Assembly (NCBI GenBank): GCA_963678705.1
Contig: OY783205.1
Span: 26,961,034-27,025,033 of the forward strand
DNA: 64,000 nt
Direction: 5' to 3'
DNA from: Panorpa germanica
Lineage: Eukaryota; Arthropoda; Insecta; Mecoptera; Panorpidae
Positions 37,868 through 49,668 of the stretch are shown one piece after another. Position 1 is the first letter of the stretch. Each line of letters starts with the position of its first letter. The notes below the pieces were generated by a model. The model was not told the DNA's origin and searched no databases. It saw nothing but the letters and a program-made list of their open reading frames with translations. Position numbers and translations under genes: made by a program.

Positions 37868-38393
37868 TTAACCCTCCGTGTGAACACTATATTTTTCGAG
37901 TCATGGTGTGTACATTGGGTCTTTGAGGGCTTTCGAAAAATCTGTAAAAATTCTGTCTTACTTCTTGAAGTGTCTACTACATGGTCCAGAAGTTGCTAAA
38001 GTCCAAAGTTTAAAACCGTTGTTAATAAAAATTCACAAATAGTGAAAAATGCGAAAAAAACGGAATATTGTTAAAAAATTCATAACTTTATAAGAAACAA
38101 ATATTAAGAAAAACGGTTGTAGACTTTTTTACCTTAGACTAAAAAAGTGCATTTACTAACATTGGAAAATACTAACGTCGTATGTACACTGACCCTTTTA
38201 GGATGCAAGTTTCACTGGCTCGCCTTTGCCCGTAAACTGCCAGATCCGTACGCTGCTGGAACCTTAACTCCCCACCACTACCTACGTTTTTTAGAGGGCA
38301 TAGATGAAACGCGCTCTGTACTCATGAGGGAGAAATAGGAGTTTGAAATTTCAACTGTTCCTTAAAAGACCCAGTGTACACACGCAGGGTTAA
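37868..38393. mobile_element. TTAA-flanked inverted-repeat element (about 526 bp)
   Basis: Left end TTAACCCTCCGTGTGAACAC and right end GTGTACACACGCAGGGTTAA are inverse copies with TTAA at both edges. Both are accompanied by ATTGGGTCTTT / AAAAGACCCAGT. TTAA flanks and CCCT starts suggest a piggyBac-like non-autonomous element. The open frame inside (38147-38338) matches nothing known to me. Confidence 0.65.
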
Positions 38394-38512
38394 TAATATT
38401 GAATAAAAAAAACATAAAAATGTAATGACGATTTTTTCATGATTTAATTCCAAACTGTTTTGTCGTTTCTTCTCGAAAAAGTGAAACATTCTCTTTGAAA
38501 AGAAAACGTTAT

Positions 38513-38728
38513 TATAGTTCAAATTACGAGAGTTCGGCGGCTACTCATCCTAAAACAAGTTGAGGGGTATAAACTGCCGATATAACTAAAAAGCACTGAC
38601 TCACTTATTTTTCTATAATGTATATAGAACGAATAAGACCAAATTCATTATCGTATTATAGATTTATACCGCTCTTATAACCTCTTTTAAGTATAACTCG
38701 CCGCCGAACTATCGTGATTTGGACTATA
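38513..38728 (-). mobile_element. MITE family 4, copy 1 (about 215 bp)
   Basis: Inverted ends TATAGTTCAAATTACGAGAG and ATCGTGATTTGGACTATA, with inner GTTCGGCGGC / CGCCGCCGAAC. Copies at 40190-40407 and 42478-42680. TA is present at both edges. Confidence 0.85.
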
Positions 38729-40189
38729 CTAATTTTTTTTTTATTGCAGTTAACTGCTAAAATAAAATCACTTCCAAATGGTTTACCTTCTCTGCTTTAC
38801 ATTGTTTCATTACATTTTGTATTTACTGAGCGCTATCATTAGCTGCAGGACGGTCGCTCTGATATAGCTATTATTTTCATCAGTTAGATTAAAAACCTTA
38901 CAATTTTAATACTTTTTTGTTATCTACCTGGATTTCTGATAAGAGTTTCACAGCGGTTTTTATCAAATATACGAGATTGTAGGCAACCAGTTCTTGATAA
39001 TGATATCATTTGGAAATATCTATTACATTACAAATGAAAATTATTTTTCACATTAAAACTCATAAATATATTTTAAAATGTGTTCAATAATATTTGAATA
39101 ATTTGTTGTAGATTTACTTGTGATTTTTGGTGTAAATTAAGTGCAGTGAGTTTAGGCGTAACTTGGACTGAATTATATTCTGTTTGAAATTGTTGTTGTG
39201 CAATGTGTCATCGTTTTATAAGTGAAAGAACCGGTATTAATTAAAATTCTTAAATGTTTTAAAATTGTTTAAATTTCTTGGAAATCTTTTACTGTGTTTA
39301 TTATTATGAAATTAACATTGTAACAATAGATGTTATATATATGTAACATTCTCTTATTTGTTTATTATATTCGATGAAATATATTGAAGAAAATAACTGT
39401 AGTGGAAACATTTTAATTGCCATTTGGACTAGTGGCCATTATACATTTTTCTGGAAGAAAACCTATTTTTTATTTTGTTGATTTTTGAAAGATTAAAGTT
39501 TAAAAAAATGAAGCTATAATTTCACATGTGGAGCAGTAGCTTCTCAAGTAGAACTATATATATTCACATTTTTTTGTATATCTAATAGAAATTGAGATGC
39601 ACCGCGTAAAATCAAAACAGTGGATGATATTCAGCAAGAAGTGCATCCATCCATTATACCATCCAATTATACCATCCATTAGAAGTCCATTATACCATCT
39701 AAACATGCTATATATCATTTGAAAGGATTTTTAACATACTACAACTTTTTTTCAATAATTTTTTTGATCAAATAAATAGTTTTCACATAAATTATAGTCA
39801 TATTATGGAAACTCAGGCTGGAGATAACATTTCCAATATCTCATCTAACACATGGTCCGTCATGTCTCTGCAATAAATTCCGCTGAACACCTTATCTGAC
39901 CCTCACACCTTACAGAGTGACTCATAAGTTCCCGCTAAATACAATTACGTATACAAAACGTTTATTTAACATAATAAGTTTACCTTCTACATCATTTTTT
40001 TAGATTAATATAATGTAAGATTACATAATAAAAATTATCTTTTAACATTTATTTGTTTCTCACGTTAATAAAATTTTTTATGCAAAATTATATTATGTTA
40101 CATATTAAATTAATATACGAGTATTAGTAAATAATACATGAGAAGTTTGAAATTAATTTTTGATAACACTAAAATTATTAGAAAAACCT
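38729..40189. other. Upstream region of the divergent OATP gene
   Basis: No exon is proven. AT-rich, with a short tandem CATCCATTATAC motif near 39645-39700. The region could hold non-coding leader exons of the gene at 40716. Confidence 0.4.
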
Positions 40190-40407
40190 TATAGTCCAAA
40201 TCACAATAGTTCGGCGGCGACTTATTCTTAAAAGAGGTTATAAGAGCGGTATAAATTTAAAATACGATAATGAATTTTATCTTTTACGTTTCTATATACA
40301 TTTTAGAAAAATAAATGAGTCAGTGCTTTTTAGTTATATCGGCAGTTTATACCTCACAACTTGTTTTAAGTATGAGTCGCCGCCGAACTCTCGAAATTGG
40401 AACTATA
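40190..40407 (+). mobile_element. MITE family 4, copy 2
   Basis: TATAGTCCAAATCACAATAG to CTCTCGAAATTGGAACTATA with GTTCGGCGGCG ends. Same family as 38513-38728, opposite orientation. Confidence 0.85.
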
Positions 40408-40715
40408 CAAACAATTTTTCTAAGAATCCTACGATTCTTATACAGGAATCCAATATTTATAAAATCTTCATTAATGTTTGTAGAATTCAATCTACAATAA
40501 TTAATTTTCAGGAAAAAGGTAACATTTAGTCAAGGCTCCGTCGTACAAAAACGCATTTGAATGTATTTAAAAATGTTATTATAATTTTGTAATTATTATT
40601 TAGCATGGTAATAATTATTTGCTATATATTTCTTATTTGAATAGACAGTATAATTTTATTTAAAAGAAAAAGACAATTATTATGCTATAACACAAGAAAA
40701 TAAAGACAATACAAA

Positions 40716-43700
40716 ATGTTTCGACCTTCGACTTTGATTATGGATGATGACGATGATGACCATCATTTTTCAGCACCTCGACATATGATTAGTAAAGGTA
40801 AGGTTTATTATTTTTATTTGCTTTTTATATTTGTTTTACTTTTGATAAATGTTTACAAACCCTGAAGTAACGTATTTGCACAATGTTCAAGTCCTACTGA
40901 ATGATAAAAATTAATTTGATATATTTACTAAAGAATATTGTAGGGCTTGTATTAGGAAACAATTTTATAGCCGTAATGTTTAAGTAACCTAAAATTGTTT
41001 ATTTCAATTAAGAACGTTATCTTGCTATAATATGATTCCGAAGTCGTATTGCGTCTGCGTAGAACGAGTATATATACAAAACCATATTGTACAAGTATAC
41101 AAATATTTTTAATGTAAAATGTAAACTTTGATTTTAATTATTTTTTAAAATAACGACACTTTTAATATCTCTTTGTTCTCATCTACTATTATTTGAAAAT
41201 ATACTGATTTGTTTTTCTATTAAGAATTAAAAACTGGTGTTAAGCCTCATTCCCACTCACTGTTTTGATATTTAATTTACTGTTTTTATTTAATATTGTA
41301 ATCTAGATTTCAGATTCTCGTTTAAGCATTCCTTTTCACATTTGTGTTTTAATTTAAGTTTAGTTAATTTAGTTGGTGCGTATGCAGTTCGACAAAAATT
41401 GTATGTGAAATAATTAAAATTGCTATTTTTAATAACAATTAGTAGTAATAGAAATTGTTTTCTCTTCTATATTTTTCAAAAAACTGACATTAAACTTCTT
41501 TTAAAAGTAAATCCTACTGCATTTTGACAGATTGTCACATTTTGGAGGTTATAATATAATATAGTCTTTCTTAATTTAATATTTTTAATTTAAGACATTG
41601 GACCTTGTAAGGTTCAATTCAAACAATTTAAATTAAATACAAAATACAACATTAAATTAAACTAGTGAGTGGGAATGATACTTAACCACTCGTCAAATAT
41701 ATTTGCCTCTCATTCACTCTCATTGCTCTCTTTGCAAATGTTTCAAACTTTGCTAAAATTTATTTCGATTATAAAACTGTCAATCGACTTCAAATTTTCA
41801 GCATAATTAATTAATGATATCCTTTATAATTGTACATATCATTCTACCGATGAGGCTGATGGCAGTACATAAATTTATGTTTTTCAGAATCTTTGGACTG
41901 TGGATTATCATGTTTCGGCGGAGTAACTTGTTGCAATGGTCCAGGATGCCAGAAACACGCAACGGCCTCTCGATTTATAGCCGTGTTGATACTTTGCGGA
42001 CTGTTTCAAGGAGCCTTACAGGAATATTTCCGATTTTCGGCTAATTTAGCAGCAGAGGAATTCGAATACAGTGACACAATCGTAGGTATGATCCATCAAC
42101 TAACAAGAGAAATAACGCGAAGTTCCTTTATATACTTTCATACAGAATAATATATTATGTTAGTGTAAAATAAATATTTTATAAATGCAGCAATGTACTT
42201 GAATGTAGGTCAGTAATATAAAGTGTCGTAAATTCGCAGACTGGTTGTTGGTATCCGTCCACATATTCATGGGCGTCGTGGCGGTCCTGTTCGCGTACTG
42301 GGGTAATTACTTCCATCGCGGCGCCTGGCTGGGTGGCCTAGTTCTCTTGCAAGCCATTGCAAGTGTTATGGTAATCGTACCCAAGCTGACGCACACACAC
42401 GGTTCTGACAGTATCGCAAGAAGTGACAACGAGTCAGAGGTAAGAGCAAGACAGACTTCAAAGACAAATATATTGCTTATAGTCCAAATCACGAGAGTTC
42501 GGCGGCGTCTTATACTTAAATGAGGTTATAAGAACGGTATAATACTATAATATGATAAAGAATATTATCTTATTCGTTTCTATATAGAAAAATAAGTGCT
42601 TTTTAGTTATATTTGTAGTTTATACCCCACAACTTGTTTAAAGTATAAGTCGCCGCCGAACTCTCGTAATTTGAACTATATAAAAGTGATATTTAAACAA
42701 TAAATGATTATTTTCAGAGGATAATAATGCAGCCTTTATTAGATGGAGCCCCTTTGTGTACAGAAATGAGGCTCCAAAGAGCACAAGGAGGGCAATTCTG
42801 TTTTTCCACCCTTATAATGCTATTTATTCTACAATTTGCTGCAGCTCTTGGAAATGTAGCGTTCTTTTCTTTTGGTTTATCGTATGTTGACGACAACGTT
42901 GAAGAACATGACAGTCCTGCGCTCTTAGGTAATTATCGTACGACCTCCTAAATTTACTAAACTTTTTCTAATGGACTTGCGTCCTATGTTTTAATTTCTA
43001 TAAAACTGTACTATATATTGATAAAGTGGGTTACTAGAACCTCAAATGTTCAATTATTTTTTAATAACTCCTTATATGTTAGGAGATATTAACAATTAAA
43101 AAAGTAATTTTGTCTCTTTAATTATTAAAGGGATTCAACGTTGTACACATTCCAAATGCATGTGACATCACAACCGCTGCCAACCTTACAGCTCATAAAT
43201 CTCTGCTATATGTATTTATATATCTAAATATCAAATATTATTTACAGTTATTTCAAGGAACAATACAATTTCAATATTATGTCTGTGTTAGCAAGGTTAA
43301 ATAAAATAACAACTTATTATTCTTTGACTTGACTTGATTATTTCGACTACCAACAGCTACAAAATATTACCACAGCAGCTATTCAACAAATAACTGACGT
43401 TAAATGCATTTCACGTTATACAAATGTGGCCGACCATTTCTAGCGCTAAAACTACAATTCAAACTTTTCATTGCTATATCTCCGTAAACATTTAGATATT
43501 TCAATATATGACAACAAATTCAATCAACAATTGAAAAATCGACCACTAAAAAATGAGTACACAAGCCCACTTTCTAAATAATAATTTTGTTATATAGGGG
43601 CAGCTTTCGCGTCACGATTTTGGGGCCCCCAAATAGGTTCGCTAGTATCATGGTCTATAAGTGCTAGCTCCTCACACTGGTGGATTGGTTTCCCACCTCT

Positions 43701-45878
43701 AGGAGCTGCTCTAGGTGTTACAGGAATTCTCCTAGCTCTGTTTCCGCTAAAGCTCGTCACAATGGTTGTCAAACATGCGGCTGCGTCGATATTAGACATT
43801 GCTACCAACAACGAAAACAATGAACGCGTCCAGAAGAAATATAAAGCGGACCCCTCCTTCTGCCCATCGTTCAAAAGGCTCCTAGGAAACAAAGTACTGA
43901 TGCTGAATATCTTCGCCATGGTGTTCCTCCTAACAGGCCTGTGGAATTTTGTGATGTGGGAACCGTATTACCTTCAAGCGAGATTTTACATTCCTGTTGA
44001 GAATACTTTCGGGTTCTATGACCCCTGGAAATCGAGATTGACTAGTAACTTATTAAAACCGCCGATAATAGCGCTGTGTGTGTTAGTTTCTGGATTAATT
44101 ATCTCGAAATGTAAACCTAGAGCCAGGTTTATTGCTGGTTGGAATCTTATCGTTGGAGCCATATTTGCCGCTTTGCTTATCGCGACCCTATTCTTTGATT
44201 GCACTGGAGGAAGAATAAAAGATCAGAATCGAGGAAATCTATTAACTCCGGTTTGTAGCAGTCATTGTATTTGCCCGAAGGGGATGCCATTTATGCCGGT
44301 TTGTGCAGCAAATGGGGTAAGCCTATATACATCGTATCAACCACAACAAACTACCTACAAAAACCAATAATTTGTCTTATTTAAAAACAGAGGGATACAT
44401 ATTTTTCTCCATGTCACGCGGGGTGCAAAACAGAAGACAGATTCAATAATATCTTAACGTTTGGTAATTGCTCGTGTGGTAAGCCTGATAGTACGACAAC
44501 CATTGCAACAACTCTCAATACAAACACAGTGACAGACATCCCAGGAGAAAGCACAACAATCGGAATAAATAATGACCTGGTTACGGATCCGCCTCTATTA
44601 AGTTACAGTGTTACTGTTGGCGCCTGCCATTCCAGAGATTGCGAATTTCAATTTGGTTTATTTCAAGTATTGAGTATAATAGCAGCTGCTTTACTAGGTA
44701 AGTCAGAAACTAATTATTAAAATCTTTCACAATAACATTCTATCTAATCCGCGCAATATTTTCTTCAGGTACCGGATTGGTTGGTAACCTAGTTATATCT
44801 CTGCGATCTATTTTACCTCAAGACAAAGCTCTAGCGATTGGTGTCGAACTTTACTTAGTAGGTATTATTGTTCACGTTCCAGGGAAGTTACTGTATGATG
44901 CGATAGCAGGTAAATGAAATATTCTTTTATGTAATACCATCGCTAAATTACGAGTATCTATAATCAAATCTTTCCCTCAGATAATACCTGTCAGTACAAA
45001 CATGCTGGGGTTTGTAAATTACATTCCTACGATAACTTTGGTTTAATAATGGTGGCTATTACCGTGGCCTTAGTAGCAGTGTCGTTGATTCTAGATAGTT
45101 TGGTATTGTTCTACATAAGCGGCATGCCTCTCTACGGCGAAGATGTTGATGATGATGGAAGAGGCAGCTACAGGTATTGTAGAACTACATTTCACTAGTA
45201 GATACTTAGATGCACGTTTCGCCACAAAAATTACCGCACATTTTTGCTTTTAGAAAATATTAGTTCGTTTAGTTTTGTTGAAAAGTTTTTATATTTTATT
45301 TTTAGATACGGCAACCCGAACCGAATGGTTTTATCGTAAGTAGCTTTAGCTTATGCGTTAAAGCTTTTTCAAAATTAATAGATTACTACTGCAATAGTTT
45401 TATTGAAGAAATTTATTGAAGAATCCAAGAAATATGTACTTTTGTTATATGTTCTAGCTACAAATGTTGCCTTTTCTAATGTTTTTTTATTTATTTTTAT
45501 ATAATTTGTGTTTTATTTTTTGTTTCCTAATGCTTTTTATTATTATTAAGTTCCAGTGTATCTTTTAGGGAAATAGAAATGGATCCAATTCTCCCATCTA
45601 ATGGACAAATGCGTCCAGAAAATAATGTAGAACATCAAGAAATGCGTACCACTCAATCAATTCCATATATCGATGACTCTGCTGCATCTAATCTTGTCCC
45701 AAATCAAAATGGACGAAGTCATGATACCAGTGCTACTATTAGTCCAGTAGATAATCATGTAACTCAAGCCATCATTGCAGAAACCGGAACAGAAGAACCG
45801 GAATTAAATTTCAATGAAAGAAGACCTTCTCCTAGTCCTCCGGAAGCACCAAGGGTAATGTTAAATTCAGATTTGTAG
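40716..45878 (+). CDS. Divergent organic anion transporting polypeptide (OATP/SLCO), 10 exons, about 796 aa
   Basis: Exons: 40716-40797, 41888-42085, 42240-42439, 42718-42928, 43598-44316, 44391-44697, 44769-44909, 44981-45173, 45306-45335, and a last exon from about 45569 to the stop at 45876-45878. OATPs are 12-pass plasma-membrane carriers of amphipathic organic anions and steroids. Support: a hydrophobic-segment layout like the paralogs downstream, a C-terminal core exon (43598-44316), and a Kazal-like extracellular cysteine domain across exons 5-6 (CICPKGMPFMPVCAANG, then SPCHAGC). Oddities: the family signature DxRWxGAWWxGF is reduced to SHWWIGFPPL; a Thr-rich insert follows the Kazal domain; the acidic N-terminus has a run of six Asp; the C-terminal tail is long and hydrophilic. 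The 30-nt exon 9 is uncertain, as is the last acceptor (45551, 45557 and 45569 all keep frame). It is tail to tail with the minus-strand OATP array. Confidence 0.82.
41241..41684. mobile_element. MITE family 1, copy 4, in intron 1 of the divergent OATP
   Basis: TTAAGCCTCATTCCCACTCAC to AGTGAGTGGGAATGATACTT, interior matching copy 1 with a deletion of about 50-60 bp. Flanked by TTAA on both sides. Confidence 0.85.
42478..42680 (+). mobile_element. MITE family 4, copy 3, filling intron 3 of the divergent OATP
   Basis: TATAGTCCAAATCACGAGAG to CTCTCGTAATTTGAACTATA. It makes up about 200 of the 278 bp of the intron 42440-42717. Confidence 0.9.
42970..43570 (-). mobile_element. hAT-like MITE family 2, copy 4, filling intron 4 of the divergent OATP
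   Basis: Most complete copy: left ATGGACTTGCGTCCTATG and right AATGAGTACACAAGCCCAC are inverse terminal repeats. TTTCTAA occurs at both flanks, consistent with a 7-8 bp target-site duplication as made by hAT transposases. It occupies about 600 of 669 bp of the intron. Confidence 0.88.
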
Positions 45879-48800
45879 CTGCATAACCAGAAACAAGGAT
45901 ACGATTGCTGATAAGTAGTAGTTTTTATTTTAAACGTGGAAAAACAGTCCTGTATTTAATTTAAGAGTACTGTGCATGAAGTTGATGGTGTGTTTGTGGT
46001 ATATGTTAATCTGCTTTTGAATTGAAACAATTTCTTATTCGTTGAAATCAAGATTATATTCGTAGAACATAATTTATGTGAAACTAAAAGGCTTATTTCT
46101 TTTTAATCAGCTTTTTGACACAACTTGTAAATGTGATATATTTGTTATACAAAATTAGTGTAATCTTTATTCTATAAACTGAATATGTGGCTTATTTCTT
46201 TCTGCACTCAGTCACACACTCTACAACAACTGATTCCATTCCAATGTATCTTTACTATTTTTCTATATTCATTACGTGTGTGCAATATCTCATATATATT
46301 TCTTTGCTCTATATACAATTGTCTTTTAAAACTAACTCTGTGCCTGTGCTAAGTTTATTTTAAACCAGCTGTTAAACTATTCAGATATGACATTGGCTTT
46401 ATTTCTAGTTTTAATACTTTATATGAAATAACCTCATTTGACATGCATGGAAAAACTAATAGGAATTTTATCATAATTAACTTAATATTAAACAACGTGA
46501 TTGAATAAAAGCTTAGATAAATCTTTACTGCAATGATGTCGTTGCTTTATCTTTAGAAAACAAGTCAGAAACAATAAAAAGTATGCAGAAACACATGCAA
46601 TATCAACAAGTGTATAACAAAAATGTCTTACCTTTATCTCTCATCTTTATGTCTTACCTCAGCGACACTTTCAGGTTAGATTATGATTACAAATATGATT
46701 TGATGAAAGTAATTGTATAAACAGTCACTAATTAATGTTTTATATATAATCACTACGTTTATTCAATATAAATAGTTATTTGATAGGATCTCTAAATTAA
46801 AAGTTAGTTCGTTGTAAACACCGGCCTGTACACATTTTTATTTTAAAAACATGTTTTACACAGTTTTAAAGTAAAGTTATTATTTAAGATGAAGCTTTAT
46901 ATGCTTATTAACAAACAGAATCACTTTTTATATATTTTAAAACACTTTTTAACACAAATTTAAGTTTTGAATAAGGCCCGGCACTCTCACTACCACTCAC
47001 TACGTCTTAACAATTAAGTATTTAACTCATTTCTGTTTTGAGGCTACCAGTGCTGCCATCTTACAGTTATAGTTCAAAGATTATAAAACTATTATTAACA
47101 TAAATTCATAAGATTTAAATAGAAACTAATATATATACAGCTTAATATTAGCTTTATATAAGTGAAACTTATTTAACTATTTTAATTATAAAGAAGCATA
47201 TTTGCAGATATACTTAATTAAAAACTTGTATATATTTTGGACAACAACCTTATTATTATCGAAAATATTTGGTTTGCACCTTTGCAAAAAATGTTTTATT
47301 TGACTAATTAACTGTAATGAGATAATAAATGAAACATTAAAATTAAACGTTTTATGCAAGTGCTATCATAGATTGTTATTTAATTGGCAAACCACAGCTG
47401 AGCAACCCACATAAAAGATGCTTCAACACTATAAGCTCTATGAAACTAAAATTTGATATTTGTTGTTAAAAAAGTATTATGATTTCTTAATCATAATACT
47501 AATTGTAAATTAAACTAAATTATTTATTAAAACAAAGAAAAGTATTATACATATATTATATATAAAGAATAAGTGTTAGATTTTATAAATATTTTACACT
47601 AAAAATAAATATAAATATTTTTTCTATATTTTATAATTAAATCACTAAAACTACAATTCAGATAATTTAAAAATACCTAAATATTTTAAGAAACAACCCA
47701 GTAAATATTGTTATATAGTATTTACGTATTTTCTACGTGAATGCTACGTTTCTGTTTACAGGGAACATATCATTGCCTTTAAAAACATGTTATAATTATT
47801 TTTTTATTGATCATTATCATAGACATGGACATATACATCAAATAAGAACTATATATGCATCAACATTTGTTTTTTTGAAAGTTCTAAATGAAATTTAAAA
47901 AATATGGAATTGAATTATTGAAAAACTAAATATGTATAGTTCGAATTTGATGACTCTTTATATCTAAGTAAATTTCAAAAATATAAATGGATATTATAAA
48001 CGTATAAAACATTGCTCACGAGCTATAAATTGTTTATTTTGTTAGCTAAATAAACATACAATTAAAACATAAAAAAAAAGTCCTAAAAATAAACGCTTAA
48101 TTGTAAAATAACAATAACTTTTTGCATGCAGCTCTCCATTTCCGATTTTTTAATCATTATTTTTATATACAAATATATATTTAGCATATGAATATAATAT
48201 ATTTTATAAACGCACATTTTTGTATTTTTATAAAAAAACTAGTCAATACGTCGATATAGTTCAAAATATAGAAAACATTAGACGTAAACTAGTTTATATT
48301 AAGTTATAAAGTTATGTTCACTTAGTATTCAGAAGAATTATTCTATAACCGGAAATGGGGTACTTATTGAAGCCTTGAATGTCTATATATATAAGCTTGA
48401 CCAATCGTACCAGCTGACCAGAGTTACGTTGAATTTACGTAACTTTTATGTTATCCCAGTAAACCATAAATAGAACTGGAGATCTTTGAATTTAGTTTGA
48501 ATATAATGGGTTACTCAGTTAACATATCTGCTACATAACTTCTACGTTTGTGTTTACTGGAATAAATGTGTATAAAAGTGTATGAATAATTAAATAAATA
48601 ACTATTTATTTTATGTTATCAATGTAAGTGTGTATGTAATAAAAAAAACTGTCTGTTAAGTAAAATAAAATTATAAACGAAAAAATATTTTTCTATTGAG
48701 AGACTTTCTTTAATTTGCTTGTAAATTAACAATTATTGTTGTGGTATGGTTTGTTTGCTTTTATAATAATATTTAAGTAACTGTAATAGTGTTTCCTTAT

Positions 48801-49065
48801 TAAAATGTGATGGCGATAATGTATTCTAAGTCAGTGGGTTTTTTGTGGGCGAAGAAGACTTGCTGTAAACAGTTTGATTATTATAAAAATTAATCTACTT
48901 TTTGAAAATGGATTCTGGTGTAACGCAGTGAGATAAATATAATTTAAATATCCCGCAAAAAAAAATACAATTTCAAAAATTGTTTATTGAACAAAATTGT
49001 TTATAGAAATATATTTACACATTATTTATATATTAACAAATCAAATAATGATATTTTCACATAAG
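45879..49065. other. AT-rich spacer between convergent OATP genes
   Basis: No gene seen. It probably contains the 3' untranslated region of the plus-strand OATP (an AATAAA lies at 46504-46509) and small CCCAGTAAACA-type remnants (about 47695-47765 and 48455-48563). Confidence 0.5.
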
Positions 49066-49665
49066 GAGATGTATTTCAATATAATAAATAAGAATAATAC
49101 CATAAAATTTATGTGGATACCAGGACATTGTGGATAAATTGGTAAAGGAATCAATAAATTTGGAAATTGAGATGAAAGTGAAATTACCTTCATATGAAAA
49201 AATTAAACTTCAATTTGAGAAACCGAGATTTCATTAACAAAAGTCAGTTAAAAGGAGGAGATTATTATATGTTACATCCAAATTTAAGTAAGAAGAGATG
49301 GTTTAGAAATGAGTCCAGCAAAATTATATCAACTATAATAAGAATCAAAAGTAATCATTGTAAAACTCCAGCTCACCTGTACAAAATTAATATTAAATCT
49401 GACGATAGATGTCAATGTGGTGAAGAAGGAACTTTGGATCATATTATATTTGAATGCATGAATTATAGTTTAGAAAGATCAAAATTCAATAGTGAAATAT
49501 TAGATGTGATTAAAACTTTTCCTGTTAATACTAAATTTTTGTTAAGTGATTCAAAATTAATTAGAGAATGATTGAAATATTTAGAAATTAGTAATATTGA
49601 ATTGTAAATTATAAAAGATGTATAAAAAATGTTTGATGGTGGCTATGACGAATAAAAGTCAAGGC
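49066..49665 (+). pseudogene. 5'-truncated LINE fragment with RNase H remnant
   Basis: The longest of the three LINE copies. It starts with an RNase H remnant (KFMWIPGHCG near 49102-49131), is broken by stops, then the frame 49194-49571 carries HPNLSKKRWFRNES and CQCGEEGTLDHIIFEC. It ends GACGAATAAAAGTCAAGGC at 49665. RNase H plus this C-terminal knuckle points to an I/Jockey/R1-type non-LTR retrotransposon. Its 3' end is 3 bp from the stop codon of the neighbouring OATP, in antisense orientation to it. Confidence 0.8.
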
Positions 49666-49668
49666 TAG

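Noticed and set aside
43590..43919. 109-codon minus-strand frame
   Set aside because: Antisense shadow of the large exon 5 of the divergent OATP.
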